From Sphingomonas glaciei (lineage in GTDB: Bacteria > Pseudomonadota > Alphaproteobacteria > Sphingomonadales > Sphingomonadaceae), in NCBI RefSeq assembly GCF_023380025.1, contig NZ_CP097253.1, positions 868,001-932,000 of the forward strand: a stretch of DNA of 64,000 nucleotides, in the 5' to 3' direction. Made by a program: the position numbers and the translations under genes. This document shows, piece after piece, positions 1-10,385 of this stretch (positions are counted from its first letter, which is position 1; every line of letters begins with the position of its first letter). The notes under the pieces are model-generated. The model saw nothing but the letters and a program-made list of their open reading frames with translations, ran no database searches and was not told the DNA's origin.

Positions 1-1
1 C

Positions 2-901
2 TCAGCGGCTCGTGTCTTGGACGGCGATGTAGTCGTGGGCGGCGAGGTGGCGCACCGTAAAGCCGCGCCCCCGCAGCATTTGCTCGATGCGCGGATCGTC
101 GCCGTTGCTTTCGTAGATCAGCGCATCGACCCGATCGAGCAGGCCGGTGGCGCCCCGCAACGCGCCAAACTCCGCGCCTTCCAGGTCCATCTTCATCAGC
201 GCGACGCGGCCTTCGGGGATCAAGGTGTCGAGCCGTGCGGTCTCCACCGTCAGTCGCAACGATCGCCCGCCCTCGCTGGCCGTCGCGATCGAGGCCTGCC
301 CAAGCTTGCTCGGATCGGCACTGGCCTCGAGCATTTCGCCATCTGCCGCCGCCAGCGCTTTCTCGACCACCGTGACGTTGTCAGCGCCAGTCGCCGCGAC
401 GTTGGCGCGCAGGCTTTCTGCCGTGCCCGGCATCATCTCGATCGCGACCACCGATCCGCCCGGCCCGACCAGCTGGGATGCGCGCAAGGCATAGAAGCCG
501 ATGTTGGCGCCGGCGTCGACGAACCGATCGCCCGGCCGCAGCCGCTCCTCCAGCGCCGCCCACATATGCGGCTCGCGCCAGCGCAGGATGTGGATCGGGT
601 CGTCGGTACCCCCCCGCAGCTGGAAAACACCGACCTTGTCGACCCTAACCTGGACGTCGCGCAGCAGCACCGGTGAGCCGAACCCGTCTAAAGCCCTGAG
701 CGCGGTCAGCGGTGCCGCCAGCGCCGAGGTCGCAAGGGTCCTGCGGTCGGATCCGGATACGCCCGATGCAGCCTTGAGCAGCAACGCCCAATCACGCTGT
801 CGCCGCGCAAAATGCTCGCCCATCCGGACCAGCTTGCGCACCGCGCCCGGCGTCCGCCGGGCCATCTGCTGGCGCAGCAGGGCGAGGCTGCCTGCGCTCA
901 C
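2..901 (-). CDS. FkbM family methyltransferase
   Basis: This 299-residue protein carries the SAM-binding glycine motif FVDAGANIGFY at about residues 127-137, followed by an acidic residue after the second strand (VVAIE), and a C-terminal FkbM-type region with LMKMDLEGAEF. FkbM enzymes are SAM-dependent O-methyltransferases, often acting on sugars or lipid-linked glycans; the substrate here is not readable. It starts at a GTG that overlaps the carA stop as GTGA, so it is translationally coupled to carA and probably cotranscribed. The first 80 residues are basic and not clearly conserved. The family call is firm; the role is open. Confidence 0.85.
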   Translation of the reverse strand: MSAGSLALLRQQMARRTPGAVRKLVRMGEHFARRQRDWALLLKAASGVSGSDRRTLATSALAAPLTALRALDGFGSPVLLRDVQVRVDKVGVFQLRGGTDDPIHILRWREPHMWAALEERLRPGDRFVDAGANIGFYALRASQLVGPGGSVVAIEMMPGTAESLRANVAATGADNVTVVEKALAAADGEMLEASADPSKLGQASIATASEGGRSLRLTVETARLDTLIPEGRVALMKMDLEGAEFGALRGATGLLDRVDALIYESNGDDPRIEQMLRGRGFTVRHLAAHDYIAVQDTSR

Positions 902-2061
902 CCCATCATCCCGACGAAGCGCTGGAACAGATAGAAGCTATCCTGCGGCCCCGGGCTCGCCTCGGGATGATATTGCACGCTGAATGCCGGCCGGTCGGCC
1001 AGTTCGATCCCGCAGTTCGACCCGTCGAACAGCGACACATGCGTCTCGCGCACGTTGTTCGGCAGCCCCTCGCGCTCGACCGCGAAGCCGTGGTTCATGC
1101 TGGTGATCTCGACCTGCCCGTCGGCAAGGCGCTTGACCGGGTGGTTGGCCCCGCGGTGGCCCTGGAACATCTTGCTCGTCTTGCCGCCGACCGCGAGCGC
1201 GAGCAATTGGTGGCCGAGGCAGATGCCGAACAGCGGCTTGCCGGTGTCCAGCATCGCCCGGATTACCGGAATGGCGTACTCCCCCGTCGCCGCCGGGTCG
1301 CCCGGGCCGTTCGACAGGAAGAACCCGTCGGGCTCGTGCGCCATTACCTCGTCGGAGGTCGCCGTCGCCGGCAGGATCGTCACCCGCGCCCCGGCCTCGA
1401 CCAGATTGCGGAAGATGTTGCGCTTCGAGCCATAGTCGATCGCGACGACGTGGGGGCGCTCGGCCTCGTTACCACCGTCGGAATAGCCGAGCTCGATTTC
1501 CCACTTGCCGCCGCTCCACACCCGCAGCTGCTCGCACGACACCTCCTTGGCGAGGTCCATGCCCTCCAGCCCCGGCCATTCGCTCGCCAGGCGCTGCAAC
1601 GCCGGCAGGTCGAATTCGCCCGCCGCCGAATGCGCGATTACCACCGTCGGTGGCCCTTCGCGCCGGACCAGCCTGGTCAGCGCGCGGGTATCGACCCCGG
1701 CCAGCCCAATCCGCCCATTGCGCTTCATCCATTCGGGGAAATCGACCTTCGAGCGGAAATTGCTCGGGCTCGTCACCGGCTCGCGCACGATCGCGCCCAC
1801 CGCATGGGGGTCGTCCGCCTCGACGTCCTCGTCGTTGGCGCCGACATTGCCGATGTGCGGAAAGGTGAAGCAGATCGCCTGACGCGCGAAGGAGGGATCG
1901 GTCATCACCTCCTGGTATCCGGTCATCGCAGTGTGGAAGCACAGCTCCGCCACCTCTGCGCCCTCGGCCCCGAACCCCTGTCCCCAGACCACCCGGCCAT
2001 CGGCGAAGACGAGGGCGCCGGTGGCTCCCTTCGGCATGGGCGTGGGCGCAGGACTGGCCAT
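898..2061 (-). CDS. carA: Carbamoyl-phosphate synthase small (glutaminase) subunit
   Basis: The 387-residue protein is the class I glutamine amidotransferase subunit that hydrolyses glutamine and passes ammonia to CarB for carbamoyl phosphate, feeding arginine and pyrimidine synthesis. The N-terminal CarA-specific domain is followed by the glutaminase domain with the nucleophile in GICLGHQ at about Cys280 and the partner His/Glu in HPEASPGP at about residues 364-366. The length is normal for the family. carB is not next to it within the window; an FkbM methyltransferase follows instead with a 4-base overlap. It is divergent from the yqeY-dnaG-rpoD operon, with about 100 bases between starts for both promoters. 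Confidence 0.97.
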   Translation of the reverse strand: MASPAPTPMPKGATGALVFADGRVVWGQGFGAEGAEVAELCFHTAMTGYQEVMTDPSFARQAICFTFPHIGNVGANDEDVEADDPHAVGAIVREPVTSPSNFRSKVDFPEWMKRNGRIGLAGVDTRALTRLVRREGPPTVVIAHSAAGEFDLPALQRLASEWPGLEGMDLAKEVSCEQLRVWSGGKWEIELGYSDGGNEAERPHVVAIDYGSKRNIFRNLVEAGARVTILPATATSDEVMAHEPDGFFLSNGPGDPAATGEYAIPVIRAMLDTGKPLFGICLGHQLLALAVGGKTSKMFQGHRGANHPVKRLADGQVEITSMNHGFAVEREGLPNNVRETHVSLFDGSNCGIELADRPAFSVQYHPEASPGPQDSFYLFQRFVGMMG

Positions 2062-2164
2062 CGGATGGAAGGCTCCGTGAGAGTGAAAACCGGCGATGTC
2101 GCTAAGCCGCCGCCGCTACGGCAGCAACGCGGGATGGTCAACCGGAGCGACAGCATTTAACGGC

Positions 2165-2626
2165 ATGTCCATGATCCGAGACACCATCAAGACCGCCCTC
2201 GTCACCGCCATGAAGGGCGGGGACAAGCCCGGCACCGCCACCATCCGCCTGATCCAGAGCGCGATCAAGAACCGCGACATCGAATTGCGCACCGGCACTG
2301 CGCCCGCCGACGACGATGCGATGGTCACCGAAGTCCTGCAGAAGATGATCAAGCAGCGCCGCGAATCGGTCACCATGTACCGCCAGGGCAACCGCGAAGA
2401 GCTTGCCGCGCAGGAGGAAAGCGAGATCGCCGTGATCGAACGCTTCCTCCCTGCGCAGTTGAGCGACGAGGAAGCCGGCGCCAAGATTGGCGAGATCGTC
2501 ACCGAACTCGGCGCGTCCTCAATGAAGGACATGGGCCGCGTCATGGCCGCAGTTAAAGAGCGCCTTGGCACCAGCATCGAACCGGCGCGGGCCAGTGCGC
2601 TGGTGAAGGGGGCGTTGGCGGGCTAG
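2165..2626 (+). CDS. GatB/YqeY domain protein
   Basis: A 153-residue helical protein that matches the stand-alone YqeY family, related to the C-terminal tRNA-binding domain of GatB. Recognisable parts are the N-terminal AMKGGDK segment, the central KMIKQRRES helix and the C-terminal DMGRVMAAVKERLG stretch. The frame stays open back to 2096, but ATG 2165 (or 2171) gives the usual family N-terminus MIRDTIKTAL. There is no strong ribosome-binding site. The gene sits 15 bases before dnaG, and a YqeY-dnaG-rpoD arrangement is common in alphaproteobacteria. Its molecular role is not established; a link to tRNA amidation is suggested only by the shared fold. Confidence 0.88.
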   Translation: MSMIRDTIKTALVTAMKGGDKPGTATIRLIQSAIKNRDIELRTGTAPADDDAMVTEVLQKMIKQRRESVTMYRQGNREELAAQEESEIAVIERFLPAQLSDEEAGAKIGEIVTELGASSMKDMGRVMAAVKERLGTSIEPARASALVKGALAG

Positions 2627-2641
2627 CGTTACCCGCTGTCC

Positions 2642-4489
2642 ATGACCCTCTCCCCCGCCTTCCTCGACGAGCTTCGCGCCCGAGTCACCCTCAGCTCCGT
2701 CATCGCGCCCTACGTGAAGCTCACCCGCGCCGGGCGCGAGTGGAAGGCCTGCTGCCCGTTCCACAACGAGAAAACGCCCAGTTTCACCGTCAATGACGAG
2801 AAGCATTTCTACCATTGCTTCGGCTGCAGCGCGCACGGCGACGCGTTCCGCTTCCTCACCGACAGCCGCGGCCTGCCGTTCATGGACGCGGTCAAGGAGC
2901 TCGCCGCCTCCGCCGGGATGGAAGTCCCCGCCGCCGACCCGCGCGGCCGCGAGCGGGCGGAGCGGCAGGCGACCCTGCATGACGTCATGGCGGCAGCGCA
3001 GCGCTGGTTCGCCGAACAGCTCCACACCCCCGAGGGCGCCGAAGCGCTGGCCTACTGCCAGCGCCGCGGGATCGGCGGCGGCGCGATCCAGCGGTTCGGA
3101 ATCGGCTTCGCCCCCGACCGCCGCCAGGCCCTGCGCACGGCGCTCGCCAGCCACACCGACGCGAAACTGATCGAAGGCGGGCTGCTCATCCAGGTCGACG
3201 ACAAGGAGCCCTACGATCGCTTCCGCGGCCGGCTGATGATCCCGATCCGCGACGCGCGCGGGCGGGTGATCGGCTTCGGCGGCCGAATCCTTGGCGCGGG
3301 CGAGCCCAAGTATCTGAACTCTCCAGAGACCCCGCTGTTCGACAAGGGCTCCAGCCTCTACAATCTCGACCGCGCCTCCCCCGCCTCGCGCCAGGCCAAG
3401 CGGCTGATCGTGGTCGAAGGCTATATGGACGTGATCGGCCTCGACCGCGGCGGGATTGCCGAGGCCGTCGCCCCCAACGGCACCGCGCTCACCGAGCGCC
3501 AGCTCGAACTGCTGTGGCGGCTCGACCCCTCGCCGATCCTCTGCCTCGATGGCGATGCGGCGGGGCAAAAGGCCGGCATCCGCGCCGCCACCCGCGCCCT
3601 GCCCCTCCTCGGCCCCGAACGCACCCTATCGTTCGTCACCCTGCCGCAGGGTCAGGACCCCGACGACCTCGTCAACAGCGGCGGCCGCGACGCGGTCGAG
3701 GCGCTGCTGCAGGCCCCCGAACCCCTCGTCGACCGCCTGTGGCGCCACGAGCGCGATTCGACCCCCCTCGCCACGCCCGAACAGCGCGCCGGCTTGAAGC
3801 AGCGCCTGCTCGACCATGCCGCCGCCATCCCCGACCGCAGCCTGTCGCAGCTCTACCGCGACGAGTGGATGGACCGCTTTCACGCGCTCAACCGCCGCGA
3901 GCGCCCCGCCTTCACTCCCGGCGGCGGCTCGCAGCAGCGCCGCGGGACGTGGGTCAAGGGCCGCGGCTTCGTGCCGCCCGAGCCGCCCGCCAGCGAAGGC
4001 GCACGTGCCATCGCTGTCAGCGGGGTCGACCCCTTCACCGCCCGCGCGCTGGCCGCCGGGCTCGCCCGCTTTCCCGACCTGGTGGTGGAGGAAGCCGGCA
4101 TCCTCTCGGCCCTTCCGTTCGCCGATCCGGCGGCCGAGCGGCTCAAGCATCGCCTGCTCGATCAGGCCCTTGCCGGGGGAAACCTTGATTCGGCTGCGGT
4201 CGCGCCCATCTTGGCAGACACCGAGATCGACCGGCTCCTGCAACAGGCGCTGGGCGGCTTCGGAAAAGGTTTCTCCTTCAACCGAATCGATACCGAGCCG
4301 AACCAGGCGCGGGCGGACCTCCGGGCGGTGATCGAACTGCTCGGCGACCGCCACGAAATCGCGCAAGGCTTGGCGGAGGTTTCGGCCCGGTTGATGGACG
4401 ACCCGCAAGCTGTGGCTGAACAGCACCGGCTGCTGCTTGCTAACCAGGAAACAACCAAGAGACTGGCAGATTATAGCGCCAGCGACTAA
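2642..4489 (+). CDS. dnaG: DNA primase
   Basis: The 615-residue replicative primase synthesises RNA primers at the fork. The CHC2-type zinc finger is visible in the first 65 residues (CPFH then CFGC at about 59-62). The TOPRIM catalytic core follows with VVEGYMDV at about residue 257 and DGDAAGQKA at about residue 302, the acidic residues binding Mg2+. A long proline- and arginine-rich linker leads to a C-terminal helical region that would contact DnaB. It lies between yqeY and rpoD, with 14 bases to rpoD, as in the macromolecular-synthesis operon of many proteobacteria (with rpsU replaced by yqeY). Confidence 0.97.
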   Translation: MTLSPAFLDELRARVTLSSVIAPYVKLTRAGREWKACCPFHNEKTPSFTVNDEKHFYHCFGCSAHGDAFRFLTDSRGLPFMDAVKELAASAGMEVPAADPRGRERAERQATLHDVMAAAQRWFAEQLHTPEGAEALAYCQRRGIGGGAIQRFGIGFAPDRRQALRTALASHTDAKLIEGGLLIQVDDKEPYDRFRGRLMIPIRDARGRVIGFGGRILGAGEPKYLNSPETPLFDKGSSLYNLDRASPASRQAKRLIVVEGYMDVIGLDRGGIAEAVAPNGTALTERQLELLWRLDPSPILCLDGDAAGQKAGIRAATRALPLLGPERTLSFVTLPQGQDPDDLVNSGGRDAVEALLQAPEPLVDRLWRHERDSTPLATPEQRAGLKQRLLDHAAAIPDRSLSQLYRDEWMDRFHALNRRERPAFTPGGGSQQRRGTWVKGRGFVPPEPPASEGARAIAVSGVDPFTARALAAGLARFPDLVVEEAGILSALPFADPAAERLKHRLLDQALAGGNLDSAAVAPILADTEIDRLLQQALGGFGKGFSFNRIDTEPNQARADLRAVIELLGDRHEIAQGLAEVSARLMDDPQAVAEQHRLLLANQETTKRLADYSASD

Positions 4490-4503
4490 GCGACCCGACA
4501 ACC

Positions 4504-6540
4504 ATGGCCAAAGAACCCCTAGAAAACGACGATCAGGACGGCGGCGACGCCCCGCTCATCGATCTCAACGACGCGTCGGTGAAGAAACTGATCGCGCGCG
4601 CCAAGAAGCGTGGCACGATCACCATCGATGAGTTGAATGAGGCGCTGCCTCAGGATCAGATGAACTCGGAGCAGATCGAGGACGTCATGTCCGCGCTCAA
4701 CGATATGGGCGTGCAGATCGTCGAAAAGGAAGAAGGCGGCGACGACGAGGAGGAGGCGGAAGCCGAACCCGCGTCTGACGACGAGGTCGATCCGCTCGAC
4801 GACGGCGGCCCGCGCCCCGCCGCCGCGGTGAAAAAGGAAACTGTTGATCGCACCGACGATCCCGTCCGCATGTACCTGCGCGAAATGGGCGCCGTCGAGC
4901 TTCTCTCCCGCGAGGGCGAGATCGCGATCGCCAAGCGCATCGAGGCCGGCCGCGACACCATGATCTGGGGCCTGTGCGAAAGCCCGATCACCTTCAACGC
5001 GATCATCGAATGGTCGACCGCGCTCAACGAAGGCCGCATGCAGCTGCGCGAGATCCTCGATCTCGAAGCCATGCTGTCCAAGGGTCCGTCGGCCGAGCAG
5101 CTCAACGCCGCCGAGAATGACGAGGATGGCGACGGCGAAGTCACTGCCGCCGCCGCCGGTCCGTCGATCAAGGAAGAAGAAGAGCCCGAATCGGCCCCAG
5201 CCGACGGCGACGACGAGGACGAACTGCGCGAGAATCGCGCGCCCAAGCCCGCTGAGGAAGAGGAAGAGGACAACACCCTTTCCCTCGCCCAGATGGAAGA
5301 AACGCTGAAGCCCAGCGCGCTCGAGAAATTCGCGGCGATCACCGACCATTACAAGAAGTTCGCCAAGCTCCAGGACGCCCGCCTCGCCTGCATGGCGGCC
5401 GGCACCCCCTTTTCCCCGACCAAGGAGAAGGAGTATCAGAAGCTGCGCGAGACCCTCACCGCCGAGGTCGAGAGCGTCCAGTTCCACAACGCCAAGATCG
5501 AATATCTGGTCGAGCAGCTCTACGCTTACAACCGCCGCCTGACCGCGCTCGGCGGGCAGATGCTGCGTCTGGCCGAACGCCACCGCGTGCCGCGCAAGGC
5601 GTTCCTTGACAGCTACATGGGCCATGAGCTCGACGACGGCTGGCTGCAGCGCGTGTCGAAGATCGACAAGAAGTTCGCCGCCTTTGCCGCGACCGAGGCC
5701 GATACCGTCGACCGCATCCGCACCGAGATCGGCGAGATCGCCCAGTCGACCGGCATGGCGCTCAGCGAATTCCGGCGGATCGTCAACCAAGTCCAGAAGG
5801 CCGAGCGTGAAGCCCGCATCGCCAAGAAGGAAATGGTCGAGGCCAACCTGCGCCTCGTCATCTCGATCGCCAAGAAATACACCAACCGCGGCCTGCAGTT
5901 CCTGGACTTGATCCAGGAAGGCAACATCGGCCTGATGAAGGCGGTCGACAAGTTCGAGTATCGCCGCGGCTATAAGTTCTCGACTTACGCGACCTGGTGG
6001 ATCCGTCAGGCGATCACCCGCTCGATCGCCGACCAGGCGCGGACCATCCGCATCCCGGTCCACATGATCGAGACGATCAACAAGCTGGTCCGCACCAGCC
6101 GCCAGTTCCTCCACGAAACCGGCCGCGAGCCGACTCCCGAAGAACTCGCCGAGCGCCTCTCCATGCCGCTGGAGAAGGTTCGCAAGGTGATGAAGATCGC
6201 CAAGGAGCCGATCAGCCTCGAGACGCCGATCGGCGACGAGGAAGACAGCCACCTCGGCGACTTCATCGAGGACAAGAACGCCGTCATCCCGGTCGACGCC
6301 GCGATCCAGGCCAACCTCAAGGAAACGGTCACCCGCGTCCTGGCCTCGCTGACCCCGCGCGAGGAACGCGTGCTGCGCATGCGCTTCGGCATCGGCATGA
6401 ACACCGACCACACCCTCGAGGAAGTTGGCCAGCAGTTCAGCGTCACCCGCGAACGCATCCGGCAGATCGAGGCTAAGGCGCTGAGGAAGCTCAAGCACCC
6501 GAGCCGGAGCCGCAAGATGCGGAGCTTCCTCGACCAGTAA
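4504..6540 (+). CDS. rpoD: RNA polymerase primary sigma factor (sigma-70)
   Basis: This is the housekeeping sigma factor, 678 residues. Region 1.1 is near the N-terminus, region 1.2 begins around residue 117 ([12 protein letters not shown]), and a very acidic non-conserved insertion rich in Glu and Asp lies at roughly 200-265. Region 2 (about 445-515) includes the core-binding and minus-10 recognition helices with [16 protein letters not shown]. Region 4 (about 609-675) has the helix-turn-helix that reads the minus-35 element ([20 protein letters not shown]). The gene ends the yqeY-dnaG-rpoD operon and converges with a GGDEF-EAL gene 24 bases downstream. Confidence 0.98.
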   Translation: MAKEPLENDDQDGGDAPLIDLNDASVKKLIARAKKRGTITIDELNEALPQDQMNSEQIEDVMSALNDMGVQIVEKEEGGDDEEEAEAEPASDDEVDPLDDGGPRPAAAVKKETVDRTDDPVRMYLREMGAVELLSREGEIAIAKRIEAGRDTMIWGLCESPITFNAIIEWSTALNEGRMQLREILDLEAMLSKGPSAEQLNAAENDEDGDGEVTAAAAGPSIKEEEEPESAPADGDDEDELRENRAPKPAEEEEEDNTLSLAQMEETLKPSALEKFAAITDHYKKFAKLQDARLACMAAGTPFSPTKEKEYQKLRETLTAEVESVQFHNAKIEYLVEQLYAYNRRLTALGGQMLRLAERHRVPRKAFLDSYMGHELDDGWLQRVSKIDKKFAAFAATEADTVDRIRTEIGEIAQSTGMALSEFRRIVNQVQKAEREARIAKKEMVEANLRLVISIAKKYTNRGLQFLDLIQEGNIGLMKAVDKFEYRRGYKFSTYATWWIRQAITRSIADQARTIRIPVHMIETINKLVRTSRQFLHETGREPTPEELAERLSMPLEKVRKVMKIAKEPISLETPIGDEEDSHLGDFIEDKNAVIPVDAAIQANLKETVTRVLASLTPREERVLRMRFGIGMNTDHTLEEVGQQFSVTRERIRQIEAKALRKLKHPSRSRKMRSFLDQ

Positions 6541-6564
6541 GCGAATGGGTAGGCGCGTTTGGCC

Positions 6565-8541
6565 TCAGGCGGCCGAGCGCGCCAATTCCGTACCGGTATG
6601 ACCGTGTCCGGACGGCTCGAACGGCTGCTGCAACAGCTCTGCGGCGGGAACGGGCGGCTGCAGCCAATATCCCTGCCCAAGAGTGCAGCCGAGTTTGAGC
6701 ATGAGGGTAAGGTGGCGCTCGCTTTCGATATGTTCGGCGACGATGGGCACACCAATCCCGCGGCAGAGCGAGATCACCGCACCCAGCAGACGCTCACCAT
6801 CCGCATTGTCCAGCGCAGCCGTGACCAGCGCGCCATCGAGCTTAATCTGATCGAACTGAAACTCGCGCAGATAGCCGATCGAGGCATAGCCCGCGCCAAA
6901 GTCGTCGAGCACGACCATGACCCCGGCCGCCCGGAGACGCGCCAGATTGTGCTTGGCCGTCCCGAAGTCGGCGAATAGCGCGGTTTCGGTGACTTCGACC
7001 TGTAATCGTTCAGGCCCCAGACGGGCTTGCTCGAGGGCGTCCAGAACCTTTTCCGAAAGGTCGGCGGAGCAAAGCTGGACCGCGCTGAGGTTCAGGGACA
7101 GACGGATCGCCGGATCCCAGCGCGCGACTTCGTCGATGGCGAGCCTCATCAGGTGATCGCCAAGATTCCCGATAACGTTGAGCTGTTCGGCAATGCTCAC
7201 GAACTCCGACGGCGGGACATTGCCAAGCTCAGGATCGGTCCACCGGGCCAAGGCCTCGTTCGCCACGGGGCGCCCGGTCGCCAGATCGATTATCGGCTGA
7301 AAAAAGACCTGGATACGCTGGGTGACGTCGGTGGCCTGCAGTGCATGTTCGATCTTGGCCCGGCGCTGTCGCGGAACGTCCATGGCGAGCTCGAACACCG
7401 CAACGTCGCTAACCGCCTGCGCCTTGGCATCGTAGAGAGCGATATCAGCATCGGTCAGCACCCGCGAGGGCGTAGCCTCGACGCCGTCACGCGACAGGGC
7501 GATTCCGCAGCTTACAAAGAGTGGAAACTTGCGTCGCTCGACGATCGCCGGCCGATTGACCTTCTTCAGCAGGCGCTTGCCAGCTTCACGGGCATCGCTC
7601 GGCGACGTCATCGACGGAAACAGGATTCCAAATTCGTCTCCACCCATCCTCGCCACCAGGCACTGTGCCGGCGCGGCCCGCGCCAATCGCTTGGCGACGA
7701 CCTTCAGCAGCGCGTCGCCATAACTATGTCCGTAGGTGTCGTTGACGACCTTGAAGCGATCGATGTCTGTCACTGCGACGGCGAACGGCTGACCGCTGGC
7801 GGCGCAATCGGCGACTGCGGCCACGAAGGCGCGGCGATTGGGAAGACCGGTCAGGAAATCGGTCGTTGCCGCGGTGATGGCCTCCTGCCGCGCCGTCTCT
7901 GCCAATTCTTGTTGCTGGCCGATCGCCCAGCGCGAGCGGACAATGGTGGTGAACTGGGCGCTTTGCCGCGCAATCAGTTGCAAGACGAGGAACATCACCA
8001 CGGCAAGACTGACCGCGGCGCCCACATATTTGGGGTTGGGCGATTGCAAGCCGATGGCGGCGAGTGGAACCCCGAGCAGGAGCAGGGTCAGATAAGCGGC
8101 GGGGGGCACCGCGCTGAGACCGAAAGCGATACCGACAGCCGTGAATCCGCCGAGCAGGAAGATCGCCATGTGGGTGTCGGAGGGCGCTGTACCGAGCAGG
8201 TGCCAGCACCACCAAGCCAGCAAGGCGCACATGAAAGCTGCGAAGCCACATGCCTGGCGGATGCGCGAAATCATCAGCCGGTGGTCGGGATTGCAGGTCG
8301 AGCGCAGCCACAGCCACGTCCGCGCGATCGCGCACGCCAGCATGATGGTGGTGACCTCTAGCCCCAGTGAGATCGAGCCATTGGTGGTGATCTGCAAGGC
8401 AAAGACGTTGGTCGTTGCCAGCACGTACAGGATGGGCACCTGGCGACGAAGCGCCGCATAGCGTTCCTCGACGAGCGCTCGGCCCATCGGAGTGTCGATC
8501 TCCCCAACGGTGAGATGATAACGCAACCGGCTCACAAACAT
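6565..8541 (-). CDS. Membrane GGDEF-EAL protein (cyclic-di-GMP turnover)
   Basis: About 658 residues. The first 185 are hydrophobic, with five or six membrane segments forming an unassigned sensor. The GGDEF motif is intact (MGGDEFG at about residue 300), as is the EAL signature (NEALARW near 428); the second EAL-domain motif reads DDFGAGY rather than the usual DDFGTGY. Both diguanylate cyclase and phosphodiesterase activity are therefore possible. The frame stays open to 8598, but ATG 8541 gives a plausible start just ahead of the membrane region; this choice is uncertain. It lies downstream of bciA on the same strand with about 125 bases between them, so cotranscription is possible but not shown. 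Confidence 0.88.
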   Translation of the reverse strand: MFVSRLRYHLTVGEIDTPMGRALVEERYAALRRQVPILYVLATTNVFALQITTNGSISLGLEVTTIMLACAIARTWLWLRSTCNPDHRLMISRIRQACGFAAFMCALLAWWCWHLLGTAPSDTHMAIFLLGGFTAVGIAFGLSAVPPAAYLTLLLLGVPLAAIGLQSPNPKYVGAAVSLAVVMFLVLQLIARQSAQFTTIVRSRWAIGQQQELAETARQEAITAATTDFLTGLPNRRAFVAAVADCAASGQPFAVAVTDIDRFKVVNDTYGHSYGDALLKVVAKRLARAAPAQCLVARMGGDEFGILFPSMTSPSDAREAGKRLLKKVNRPAIVERRKFPLFVSCGIALSRDGVEATPSRVLTDADIALYDAKAQAVSDVAVFELAMDVPRQRRAKIEHALQATDVTQRIQVFFQPIIDLATGRPVANEALARWTDPELGNVPPSEFVSIAEQLNVIGNLGDHLMRLAIDEVARWDPAIRLSLNLSAVQLCSADLSEKVLDALEQARLGPERLQVEVTETALFADFGTAKHNLARLRAAGVMVVLDDFGAGYASIGYLREFQFDQIKLDGALVTAALDNADGERLLGAVISLCRGIGVPIVAEHIESERHLTLMLKLGCTLGQGYWLQPPVPAAELLQQPFEPSGHGHTGTELARSAA

Positions 8542-8667
8542 AGCCGCACCGACGTAGCGCGGGAGGCTTAACTTTTGTTTATGGTCGCGGCCGAGCATCG
8601 CGGACCAGTGTAGCGCCCTGCTCCTTCATTGCGACAGCCCTTAGTGTGGCGCGTCGAGCGCCCTCCC

Positions 8668-9648
8668 TCAGCTCCGCTTTCCCACCAGTTCGGCATAATG
8701 ATCGACCAGCCGGTCCGCCCCTGTCTCCGGCGTCGCCGCCGCGTCGTAGCGATCCGCCTCCTCATTCCACACCAGCATCGACTCTTTCGCATAATAGCGC
8801 CCGATCCGCGCATATTCCGCCTTGTCGCGCAGGTTCGGGACCACGCGCCCCAGCGCCCCCAGCACCCCGACGATCACGTCCATCAGCCGCACCGGCACGT
8901 GCCGGAAGCGCGGCTTCTCCCCCAGCGGCGCGAACAGCGCCTCGGCCTGCTCGCGCGGCGTGATTGCCGGGCCCGGGCCGCCGATCGGCAGCACCCGGCC
9001 GCGCAGCGCCGGATCCTCGACGCAGCGGACAAGATAGGCCGCAAGGTCGGCGTCGCTGATCGGCTTGCACGCGGTCAGCCGGCCGTCACCGAACAGCAGC
9101 CACGGCTTGCCCCGCCGCACTGGCTCAACCTGGCCCGACAGCGACTTGAAGAAGGCGGTTGGGCGGACGATCGTGTAGGGCATGCCGCTCGCCATCAGCG
9201 CAGTCTCGAACGTGATCTTGGCATGCTGGAACGCCAGCCGCGGCTTCTGCAGACAGATTGCCGACAGTAGGACGAAGTGCCCGACGCCCTGTGCCTGCCC
9301 AGCCTCCAGCAGCGCCAGATTGGCGCTATGGTCGATCGCCCAGGCCTCGCGCGGCGACCCGGTGCGCGACGCGAGGCACGACACGATCGTATCGAACCGC
9401 TCCCCCCGAAACCAGTCGCGCGCGATTCCTCCGGCCTTAGTCACCTCGCCGACCCTGATCTCCGCACCGGCCAACTCAGGCAGCCGCCGCGCGCCCTCCG
9501 CCCCCGCCGGCCGCACGAAGCAGACCACCTGGTGCCCCCGCGCCACCAGCGCCCGCGCGGTGGCCCGGCCGATCGTGCCCGTCGCCCCCACCAGGAAGAT
9601 GCGCCGGGGCTCCCCTGCCCCCGTCCCGTCTGTTGTCGCTCCGCCCAC
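8668..9648 (-). CDS. bciA: Divinyl (proto)chlorophyllide a 8-vinyl reductase, NADPH type
   Basis: About 326 residues of an NAD(P)H-binding Rossmann protein with the glycine-rich motif VGATGTIGR near the N-terminus. It shares the distinctive blocks of plant DVR and bacterial BciA: VSCLASR, HFVLLSAICLQKP, VRPTAFFKSL, GQVE, FGDG, ACKPIS, VLPIGGPG and RIGRYYAKESML. BciA reduces the 8-vinyl group of divinyl (proto)chlorophyllide during (bacterio)chlorophyll synthesis. The GTG at 9648 is the only reasonable start in a frame that stays open much further upstream; no good ribosome-binding site precedes it. It is divergent from a BLUF photoreceptor gene across 114 bases. No other pigment gene is in the window, so phototrophy is inferred. 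Confidence 0.9.
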   Translation of the reverse strand: MGGATTDGTGAGEPRRIFLVGATGTIGRATARALVARGHQVVCFVRPAGAEGARRLPELAGAEIRVGEVTKAGGIARDWFRGERFDTIVSCLASRTGSPREAWAIDHSANLALLEAGQAQGVGHFVLLSAICLQKPRLAFQHAKITFETALMASGMPYTIVRPTAFFKSLSGQVEPVRRGKPWLLFGDGRLTACKPISDADLAAYLVRCVEDPALRGRVLPIGGPGPAITPREQAEALFAPLGEKPRFRHVPVRLMDVIVGVLGALGRVVPNLRDKAEYARIGRYYAKESMLVWNEEADRYDAAATPETGADRLVDHYAELVGKRS

Positions 9649-9762
9649 GAGGGGCAGCGTGCCACGGTCCGCCCCGCGCAGGCAAATGCGGCGCTGGGCG
9701 CAGGCCCGCACCTGGCCTAGCCTGCGGCAAGGCGCAGCGCCGTGCCGGACCAGGGAGGCCCC

Positions 9763-10158
9763 ATGAAGCAGCTCATCTACCGCTCGCAGCCCTTCGGTTA
9801 CGACAAGGCGATGCTCGCCGGCATCCTGCTCGCCGCCCGCCGCAACAATCCGCGCGACGCCATCACCGGCGCGCTGATCTGCCGCCAGGACCTCTATCTC
9901 CAATTGATCGAGGGGCCCGAGGCGGCGATCGACGCCCTGTTCGCACGCATCGCCGAGGACGACCGCCACAACGACGTCCGCCTGCTCCTCGACACCCCCG
10001 TCGACCGCCGCCTGTTCCCCGACTGGGCGATGCTCGACGATGAGCCCGACTCGCTGTTCTGGTCCCCCGACCAGGTCGCGGCCGGCGCGATCGAGCGGGC
10101 GGGCCCGCTGGCCCTCGTCGCGGCCTTCACCCGGCTGACCGGCCGGACCGAACGCTAG
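9763..10158 (+). CDS. BLUF-domain blue-light photoreceptor (stand-alone)
   Basis: A 131-residue protein that is essentially one BLUF domain, binding FAD and sensing blue light. The photoactive residues can be placed against AppA: Tyr6, Asn29, Gln47, Trp88 and Met90, with spacing shifted uniformly by one residue relative to AppA Tyr21, Asn45, Gln63, Trp104 and Met106. ATG 9763 follows GGGAGG with 4 bases between. No output domain is fused, so it must signal through a protein partner. It is divergent from bciA, and cyclic-di-GMP genes lie on both sides. The domain call is strong; the partner is unknown. Confidence 0.93.
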   Translation: MKQLIYRSQPFGYDKAMLAGILLAARRNNPRDAITGALICRQDLYLQLIEGPEAAIDALFARIAEDDRHNDVRLLLDTPVDRRLFPDWAMLDDEPDSLFWSPDQVAAGAIERAGPLALVAAFTRLTGRTER

Positions 10159-10290
10159 CTGCCGCCGGCGCGCTCCTTGCAAAGTAGGATTTCGCCTGTT
10201 CTACCCTGGTCGGTGGGCAGTTTCCCTTTCTCTTCGGGCCTCTCCCGACCGGCCGCACGCCTTCGCGCGCGCAGGCAGGGCGCCGCCCGC

Positions 10291-10347
10291 TGTGACCTTG
10301 TTCAGCCCGGCACCCCCGCCACCTGTGACCTTTGTGACCTTGTTCAG
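10291..10347. repeat. Short direct repeats TGTGACCTTGTTCAG
   Basis: Two identical 15-base copies, TGTGACCTTGTTCAG, lie at 10291-10305 and 10333-10347, with a shorter copy TGTGACCTT at 10324-10332 directly abutting the second. They fall in the 227-base convergent gap between the BLUF gene and the PAS-GGDEF-EAL gene. They could be a binding-site array or a simple tandem duplication. Nothing else is recognised in this gap. Confidence 0.6.
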
Positions 10348-10385
10348 GAAAGGCGCATTGGGCGGCACCCGCGTCCAGCCACTCC

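Noticed and set aside
4519..6498. Long minus-strand frame opposite rpoD.
   Set aside because: It is a shadow of a high-G+C gene with low-complexity Leu/Val/Asp content and no start context or domain.
9649..9762. PpsR-type operator (TGT-N12-ACA) between bciA and the BLUF gene.
   Set aside because: No such pair is present in the 114-base divergent region.
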